Position numbers and translations under genes: made by a program | Shown here: positions 1 through 5,191 of the stretch, piece by piece | How positions within the stretch are numbered: the first letter of the stretch is position 1 | How the letters are laid out: each line of letters starts with the position of its first letter | Assembly: GCA_017464985.1 (NCBI GenBank) | Contig: JAFTXL010000081.1 | Location: 1 to 6,666, forward strand | Direction: 5' to 3' | DNA length: 6,666 nucleotides | DNA from: Clostridia bacterium | Lineage (GTDB): Bacteria; Bacillota_A; Clostridia; UBA1212 | Notes under the pieces: model-generated | What the model was told of the DNA's origin: nothing | The model's input: the letters and a program-made list of their open reading frames with translations, nothing else | The model's database searches: none

Positions 1-3000
1 ATGTCATCAAACCATTCTCCTTTTTTCGATACCCATGTTCCGTCCCAAATAAAACCATCCCTATATGGATTAAGATCAATGTTTGAAATTCCATTATTTC
101 CATTACACAGCCATTCATACGTACAATTGTGTGTTCCTTCGCCTTCAGTTTCCCGCCCCGGATCCAATACTCTATATGCATATACACCAGAATCTTCTGC
201 AATCTCATAATATCCATAAACAACTATAGAATGACCGCCATTCCGTCCTCCGCTTGTACTATCACTGTTTTTATTTTCACTAGTTCCATAATTGCCTCTT
301 GACACAACAACTATATTGCCGTCAGCTAATACTTGCCGAAGAACAGATTCACTGTATATGTATCCGTCAGCTTCGTAAAACATATCTTTTGCACCAAGTA
401 TATATTCCGCAGCCTCTATAGCCTCTTCAATCGTTCCGCTTTCATCAGCTTCACTAATCTGTTCATCAGTAGGATCATCTGTTTTTACACCCAGTTTGAC
501 ATATACTGCAGCAGTCTGCATTGATACAGGTGGGTCTTGAATATATTTTGAAGCAACAATTTTCGCACATGTCGCCCAGCAAAAAGAAGTATCTTTTCCT
601 TGATATTCCCACTCAGGCTCCGCTGCAGATATGCACAGATACCACTCATCTAAATAACTGGAATTATCAACATATGTTCCCTGTACAATAGGTTCGCCTA
701 CATCACTGTCAGCAAGTGTTGCAACGAGAGCGGAACTACTCTCTGTCGATTTTGCACTAATCTTATAGGAACCATTTTTGGTATTCGTTATTTGCCATAG
801 CTGATCTTCATTTCCGGCAACATAATTCACCAATACAAGAGGTTCATCAATATGAAAGCGTTTATTCGGATTAACAGATAATACCAAATTATTACTCCTT
901 GACATTATTGTATAATATCCATCACCTCTGTGCGTAATCTCCCATTGCTGTACATTCGAGTCAGAAAAATACTGCATATTTGCGCTGTTCCCAGATGCCT
1001 GAATGTACGTTCTGCATGTCCTATTACGTATATAATATGGAGTTCCGTCCTCCAACAGCACAACTACTTTAAACGAAACTTGAAAAGTATCCCCATTATA
1101 AACCTTGCTTCCGGTTATAGTCGCAGTACCGACACCTACTGCATGCAATTTACCGTTACCGTTTTCAATAACGACTACATTTGTATCAGACGATTCCCAT
1201 GTAAAAGTCTGATCAGTATAGTGGTTAAAAGTATAAAAAGAAGCAGCAATACCAAGCTGACTGAGTGTCATACTCTCATCCGGAAGCATTTCACGCGTTA
1301 TCGTAACATCCCTGCGGCAATTAGAGTCAAAGAACAGTCCTCCGACCGTTGTATCATACAGACGTACACCTCCATAGGGAGCATATCCACCCGGATATGA
1401 TATAGTCCAATACTGTTTTCTATCCGACAATACTCTGGCAGACACAACCGCATTATCGTCATTCGAACCGGAAACATCCGCATATGTCAGAGCCTTAGAA
1501 CCGCTGTATGTGTTCCTAAACACATATCCTTTCTCCGTTGTACCCTCTATCACTTCATATGCTATCGACCACCGCTTTGTAAGCGGAGTCGCAAGGAGAG
1601 TTTGTGTAGTATCGCTATCGTAAATTGATACATTTGAACCGGTTGTATATAGACATGAACCAAGCTTATGAACAGGTCTTATGCTGTAATAACCCATTCC
1701 TAGGTGATCAATTCGCCAACGCTGATTCAGTCCGTAACAATAATCATTCCAATCACACAAAAGCACATTCGTTCCGTTCGTTACGCCGTTATTTGCAACA
1801 TCAAGATACATCCCGCTATTCATATTTTGAATTTCATAAACACCGTCCGCAACAGTTACATAAACAGTACACATGTCGTACAGCGAAGATCCCTCTATAT
1901 ATGCATATATAAAGACAACACCTGCTTTTTTTGCCGTCACAACACCCTTAATGTCCACGCTTGCAACAGTAGGCGCAGAAGATTTCCACGTAATATCTAA
2001 ATTCTCCGGATTAGTTGCTGCCGTAAGCGTATAATTCGCTGCTTCATCTATCGCAATACTTGATTCTTCTAAACTAATTGATACATCACCTGCGTGTGTT
2101 ATCTTCAAATACGGACGGAAGCCTGCTGTTACATGCTCAGATGAATCATATTGCTTAAAATCAGACGTTTCATTAGATGAAAGCTTCATTATCAATCCGT
2201 AACTCATATTGTACTTCCCGGCCTTACACTGCTTTACATAGTAAGTAATATCAAAAGAAGTCCATTCATTGCTCACAAGACTTGCCGCAGAAATAGCATC
2301 AGAAACGGCACCGTCAAGTCTGTTCCACGTCGCGTAAAGCTCTCTGTCACCGTCAGAGCAATAACAAAGCGTCGCAGACTTTGAAGCCGTTCCGGTCGCT
2401 TCTTTCACATAAAACTCTGCCTTTGTAATATCATCACCGGAAAGTGATTTATATATATCACTTTCAGAAAGACCTCTAAACCGTACTAATGTCCTTGCCA
2501 CTCCGTAATCTGAATTCATCGTACCCAGCGAACAATACTGATAATCACCGAAGTTCTGATCAGGATATCCGGAAAATACCGTAGCATCCTCAATCGAACC
2601 GAATCCCTGTATGTTGTCGCATATTTCAAGTGTAGGGTCTATTATTACCGGATATACCGTCATCAGGTCTGTAAGAAAACTCTCATTCGCAGATACTGTC
2701 AGAATATACTCTTCACCCTCCGAAACAGTCTCTATTTCAAGCGTTCCCTTATCCGGTCTACCTACTGCGTCATATACGATAATCTCACCCAAATTGATTT
2801 TATCTTCCGAATCCTCTTCTGCTGCCACATAATATCTTCCGTCTTCCGAAAACAATTTTAATCCGTTTGTATTAAGAACAAATGTAAATGAGTTTTCTCC
2901 TGTGTATGAAGAAAGAATTATATCCTCTTTTATACCGGAAAGTATCGGCGTATAACGAAGGTCAATACCCTCACCGAAATAGTCATGATATGTGATACTG

Positions 3001-3569
3001 TTATCTGTTTCATTTAGCTTCGCCAGTGCGTTCTCATCTCCGTTTTGAGGAACAAGTTCCAGCGCACTATCTTTATACTCAAAATCAATTCCATCCTCCG
3101 CAGTCTCAGGAATAGACAGCATTACCTCATTTTCATTTACCTTGTACGAACGGTCTTCACGAACCAGCGAAATATCCTTCTCGAAAACATGTCCGTCTTC
3201 CGATATATACTTCACATTTTCATCCATCATATATACGGACTCCGAACCGTCACTGTTGAGAAATACGTAAGTATTCAGTTCCTCTTTCTCCTTAATTCTC
3301 TCTACATGTTTTGAACTGATAAACTCTTTTTCCCCGACAAAATCCTCAAATGACGTACTTTCAGACATCTCATCAAAAAGTCTCTCTGACTGCAGCTCAA
3401 TATTCTCTTTTTCCTCACTGAAAGGCGCGATACCCAGTTCGCAAGAATCTTCCACGACCGGAGCCAATGGTTCCGCATGCGACACAAACCGGTCTAAACA
3501 CAAAGTGTTCATACCGCTTAAAATACATATTACAAGAAATGACGTTAATAACCGTTTAAATTGGTTCAT
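1..3569 (-). CDS. Large secreted modular protein with WapA-like leader, DNRLRE, two Ig-like/ricin-like pairs and a papain-like cysteine peptidase (3' end outside window)
   Basis: The frame runs 1189 codons from the ATG at 3569 to the window edge with no stop, so the C-terminus is missing. A GGGGG Shine-Dalgarno element lies 7 nt upstream of the ATG. Domains by residue are: signal peptide about 1-32 (K5 R6, hydrophobic core, possible cleavage after VSHA); acidic leader 33-190; a WapA/Rhs-type pre-domain ending in YPVIIDP (306-312); a DNRLRE-like domain about 313-492; an Ig-like BIG2 domain about 495-573; a ricin-type beta-trefoil about 577-725 with QRW 616, KRW 665 and QYW 719; a second BIG2 about 750-840; and a second trefoil about 844-980 with QQW 874, QLW 923 and DEW 974. 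A papain-like peptidase starts near 985, with Gln990, Cys997 (FCWATC), His1113 (GGHSIVV) and Asp1136 (VLDPG). That layout fits C39-like or AvrRpt2-like (C70) peptidases. Export, glycan binding and proteolysis are inferred. The substrate is unknown, and the catalytic assignment rests on motifs only. Confidence 0.88.
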   Translation of the reverse strand, partial: MNQFKRLLTSFLVICILSGMNTLCLDRFVSHAEPLAPVVEDSCELGIAPFSEEKENIELQSERLFDEMSESTSFEDFVGEKEFISSKHVERIKEKEELNTYVFLNSDGSESVYMMDENVKYISEDGHVFEKDISLVREDRSYKVNENEVMLSIPETAEDGIDFEYKDSALELVPQNGDENALAKLNETDNSITYHDYFGEGIDLRYTPILSGIKEDIILSSYTGENSFTFVLNTNGLKLFSEDGRYYVAAEEDSEDKINLGEIIVYDAVGRPDKGTLEIETVSEGEEYILTVSANESFLTDLMTVYPVIIDPTLEICDNIQGFGSIEDATVFSGYPDQNFGDYQYCSLGTMNSDYGVARTLVRFRGLSESDIYKSLSGDDITKAEFYVKEATGTASKSATLCYCSDGDRELYATWNRLDGAVSDAISAASLVSNEWTSFDITYYVKQCKAGKYNMSYGLIMKLSSNETSDFKQYDSSEHVTAGFRPYLKITHAGDVSISLEESSIAIDEAANYTLTAATNPENLDITWKSSAPTVASVDIKGVVTAKKAGVVFIYAYIEGSSLYDMCTVYVTVADGVYEIQNMNSGMYLDVANNGVTNGTNVLLCDWNDYCYGLNQRWRIDHLGMGYYSIRPVHKLGSCLYTTGSNVSIYDSDTTQTLLATPLTKRWSIAYEVIEGTTEKGYVFRNTYSGSKALTYADVSGSNDDNAVVSARVLSDRKQYWTISYPGGYAPYGGVRLYDTTVGGLFFDSNCRRDVTITREMLPDESMTLSQLGIAASFYTFNHYTDQTFTWESSDTNVVVIENGNGKLHAVGVGTATITGSKVYNGDTFQVSFKVVVLLEDGTPYYIRNRTCRTYIQASGNSANMQYFSDSNVQQWEITHRGDGYYTIMSRSNNLVLSVNPNKRFHIDEPLVLVNYVAGNEDQLWQITNTKNGSYKISAKSTESSSALVATLADSDVGEPIVQGTYVDNSSYLDEWYLCISAAEPEWEYQGKDTSFCWATCAKIVASKYIQDPPVSMQTAAVYVKLGVKTDDPTDEQISEADESGTIEEAIEAAEYILGAKDMFYEADGYIYSESVLRQVLADGNIVVVSRGNYGTSENKNSDSTSGGRNGGHSIVVYGYYEIAEDSGVYAYRVLDPGRETEGEGTHNCTYEWLCNGNNGISNIDLNPYRDGFIWDGTWVSKKGEWFDD

Positions 3570-3576
3570 AAAAATA

Positions 3577-3581
3577 CCCCC
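3577..3581 (-). promoter_or_regulatory. Shine-Dalgarno site of the large secreted protein
   Basis: On the minus strand GGGGG (within GTGGGGGT) is followed by 7 nt (TATTTTT) and then the ATG at 3569. This supports that ATG over the in-frame ATG at codon 20, which would remove most of the signal peptide. Confidence 0.6.
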
Positions 3582-3600
3582 ACTATTTCTTAGAATCAAA

Positions 3601-3612
3601 TAAACATGTTTA
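3601..3612. repeat. 12-bp perfect palindrome in the leader of the large secreted-protein gene
   Basis: TAAACATGTTTA equals its own reverse complement. It lies about 30 bp upstream of the ATG and just downstream of the candidate -10 element, so it would cover the first transcribed bases. A repressor bound there could block transcription, but the site is short and AT-rich DNA gives such palindromes by chance. I cannot assign a regulator. Confidence 0.35.
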
Positions 3613-3621
3613 CTTAATACA

Positions 3622-3650
3622 AAAATACCATACACACCTGCAATATGCAA
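3622..3650 (-). promoter_or_regulatory. Candidate promoter of the large secreted-protein gene
   Basis: Reading the minus strand, TTGCAT (3650-3645) and TATTTT (3627-3622) are separated by 17 bp. The -10 is preceded by TGG, an extended -10 (TGn) arrangement. The -35 matches the vegetative consensus in only three of six positions and the -10 in four. The start point would fall near 3615, giving a leader of about 46 nt. The extended -10 and exact spacing make this the best candidate in the gap, but it is not conclusive. Confidence 0.4.
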
Positions 3651-3652
3651 TA
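3639..3652. repeat. Tandem 7-bp repeat (TGCAATA x2)
   Basis: Two adjacent copies of TGCAATA overlap the -35 part of the candidate promoter. They could be half-sites for an activator or simple low-complexity DNA. Nothing else in the gap supports a function. Confidence 0.3.
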
Positions 3653-3685
3653 TTATTTTCTAAATTGTTACAAAATTAAAATATT

Positions 3686-5143
3686 TTACAAATCAATTTT
3701 CTTTTTATTCAATCCGCTCTGCGCCGGATTGTCAATCAGATTGCCCTCATAGTCAAATCGCGAACCGTGACACGGACAATCCCAGGTTTTTTCATCAGGA
3801 TTCCATTCAAGCTGACACCCAAGGTGCGTACAGTACGGTTCAACAGCAAACATTTCTCCGTTTTCATTTTTATACACTCCGACTTTATGCCCGTTGTGCT
3901 CTATAATGCCTCCGCGGCCTTCTTGTATCTGCGCCAAAGCAAGCTGAGGTACACCGAAAAACCTTTTTCCGAGACCTCTTACAGCCTGAATGCTCTCTTT
4001 CATCATTCCCTTTGCTGAAGTTGCATTAAAGCGCTTAGGAGAAAAAATGTCATCCCATTGGCTTTTACCTTTTACTATTATATTTTTTATCATCAGAGCA
4101 GATGCCATAGAAGATGTCATTCCCCATTTTCCGAAACCCGTTGCGACATACCAATTGGGTTCGCTGTCAGAGAATCTTCCTATATAAGGCACACCGTCAA
4201 TCGAAATACAGTCCTGCGCGCTCCACGACGCAACCGATATGCTCTCCGGCCAATACTTCTTTGAAATCTCCTGTAAATCCGCGGCTTTGCCTCCGCATGG
4301 ATTTTCTCCTGTCCTGTAGCCATCTCCGCCCATAAGCAATATATCATTATGCATACGGAAAGAAAAACCGTCACCGTCTGTGTCAAGATACATACCGTTA
4401 ATCTGCGGAACATTTCTGCACGCCGTAACCAAGCTGCGCTCCTGATGAAGTTTCAAAAAATAAAATCCGGGGAAATTTATAAAAGGATAGTGACAGCAAA
4501 AAATAACATATTTAGCTTTTACATTGCCGCACTCTGTTTCAACGGCATCTTTACTGACAGCTTTGACTTTTGTATTTTCATATATATCGAGCTCTGCCGC
4601 AACTGCCGATAAAAACTTAAGAGGGTGGAATCTCGCCTGATTTTCAAAACACAGAGCACTTGCTACACGAAACGGTAGTTCCGTTTCTGTTGTACAGTAC
4701 GCATTTATCCCAAGCTGCTTTGCAGCTTCAAGTTCTTTCTCCAATAATTCAGGAGTATTTAATGTAAAAAGATATGCGGAACAATCAGTAAAATCACAAT
4801 CTATATTTAATTTAGAAACCAGCTTTCTGTATTCTTCAATAGCGCGTTCGTTCGCGTCGGCATACTGCCTTGCTTTTTCCTCGCCGTGTTCTTTAATCAG
4901 CTTCTGATATATAGTTCCGTGCTGTGAAGTGATTTTGGCTGTCGTATTTCCCGTCTGACCGCTTCCTATCCGCGCCGCTTCAAGTACCACAGTTTTAAGT
5001 CCCGCTTTTTTCAGATAATAAGCTGTAAGTATTCCGCACAGACCGCCGCCTATTACTGCAGCATCAACAGTTATATCTTCATGCAATGCCATAAAAGACG
5101 GCATTTCCACATCTTGCATCCATATAGAATTTTCGTTACCCAA
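3686..5143 (-). CDS. FAD-dependent oxidoreductase with C-terminal Rieske [2Fe-2S] domain (YhfW-like)
   Basis: This is a complete 485-residue cytosolic flavoprotein; no signal peptide or membrane segment is visible. Numbering is from the TTG at 5143. The N-terminal Rossmann fold has the dinucleotide motif GGGLCG at 32-37 and the acidic strand-end Glu55, followed by GSGQTGNTTAKITSQHG (60-76), typical of DadA/YhfW-type proteins. A second FAD-contact segment, TGFGKWGMT, is at 335-343. The C-terminal 75 or so residues form a Rieske domain with ligands Cys438, His440, Cys456 and His459, plus the disulfide cysteines Cys443 and Cys458 of the high-potential type. The likely role is oxidation of an amine or amino-acid-like substrate with electrons passing between FAD and the cluster. 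The substrate is unknown, also for Bacillus YhfW as far as I recall. A TTG seven codons upstream (5164) lacks a ribosome site. The gene starts 48 bp after the upstream gene's stop. Confidence 0.93.
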   Translation of the reverse strand: MGNENSIWMQDVEMPSFMALHEDITVDAAVIGGGLCGILTAYYLKKAGLKTVVLEAARIGSGQTGNTTAKITSQHGTIYQKLIKEHGEEKARQYADANERAIEEYRKLVSKLNIDCDFTDCSAYLFTLNTPELLEKELEAAKQLGINAYCTTETELPFRVASALCFENQARFHPLKFLSAVAAELDIYENTKVKAVSKDAVETECGNVKAKYVIFCCHYPFINFPGFYFLKLHQERSLVTACRNVPQINGMYLDTDGDGFSFRMHNDILLMGGDGYRTGENPCGGKAADLQEISKKYWPESISVASWSAQDCISIDGVPYIGRFSDSEPNWYVATGFGKWGMTSSMASALMIKNIIVKGKSQWDDIFSPKRFNATSAKGMMKESIQAVRGLGKRFFGVPQLALAQIQEGRGGIIEHNGHKVGVYKNENGEMFAVEPYCTHLGCQLEWNPDEKTWDCPCHGSRFDYEGNLIDNPAQSGLNKKKIDL

Positions 5144-5150
5144 AGTAAAT

Positions 5151-5159
5151 CTCTCCTTT
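5151..5159 (-). promoter_or_regulatory. Strong Shine-Dalgarno site that sets the oxidoreductase start
   Basis: The minus strand reads AAAGGAGAG here, and AGGAG ends 9 nt before the TTG at 5143, which is good spacing. The longer frame starting with TTG at 5164 would place this site inside the coding region and has only AT-rich DNA upstream, so 5143 is the preferred start. Confidence 0.75.
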
Positions 5160-5185
5160 GTCAAATATACTTAGATATTTGACAA
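5158..5185. repeat. Perfect 11-bp inverted repeat, candidate operator upstream of the oxidoreductase
   Basis: TTGTCAAATAT (5158-5168) and ATATTTGACAA (5175-5185) are exact reverse complements separated by 6 bp. The repeat starts 6 bp after the stop of the GTPase-nuclease gene and abuts the oxidoreductase Shine-Dalgarno site. The arms have only three G/C pairs each and no T-run follows on either strand, so a terminator is unlikely. Length and symmetry suit a dimeric winged-helix or TetR-type repressor, and an RNA hairpin beside the ribosome site is an alternative. It does not match the Rex consensus (TTGTTAA-N4-TTAACAA), and I cannot name a regulator. Confidence 0.6.
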
Positions 5186-5191
5186 AAGAAA

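Larger units (their letters stand above)
3570..3685. other. AT-rich 116-bp intergenic gap
   Basis: This gap lies between the stop of the oxidoreductase gene and the start of the secreted-protein gene. It holds the candidate promoter, the 12-bp palindrome, the tandem repeat and the Shine-Dalgarno site described separately. I see no GC-rich stem followed by a T-run, so there is no convincing intrinsic terminator for the upstream gene, and read-through into the secreted-protein gene cannot be excluded. Confidence 0.6.

Noticed and set aside
1..210. Plus-strand frame beginning at position 1
   Set aside because: It is antisense to the peptidase domain, which contains the conserved GGHSIVV and VLDPG motifs. 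The plus-strand peptide looks like a shadow.
930..1400. Plus-strand frame of 156 codons
   Set aside because: It lies antisense to the continuous minus-strand frame, which encodes recognisable Ig-like and ricin-type motifs. The plus-strand product has no recognisable domain and a biased, Arg/Ile/Ser-rich composition.
3302..3487. Minus-strand 61-codon frame near the start of the large gene
   Set aside because: It is out of frame with and wholly inside the large secreted-protein gene, has no Shine-Dalgarno site and matches nothing.
3498..3560. Lipoprotein signal (lipobox) in the large protein
   Set aside because: The cysteines at residues 15 and 24 are not preceded by a proper [LVI][ASTVI][GAS] triplet in the right place, so an ordinary signal peptide is favoured.
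3661..3690. Terminator after the oxidoreductase gene
   Set aside because: Only short AT-only symmetries (such as AAAATATTTT) are present, with no GC-containing stem.
5158..5185. Intrinsic terminator for the GTPase-nuclease gene
   Set aside because: The stem is AT-rich and the minus strand continues ACAAAGGAG rather than a T-run, so an operator is more likely.
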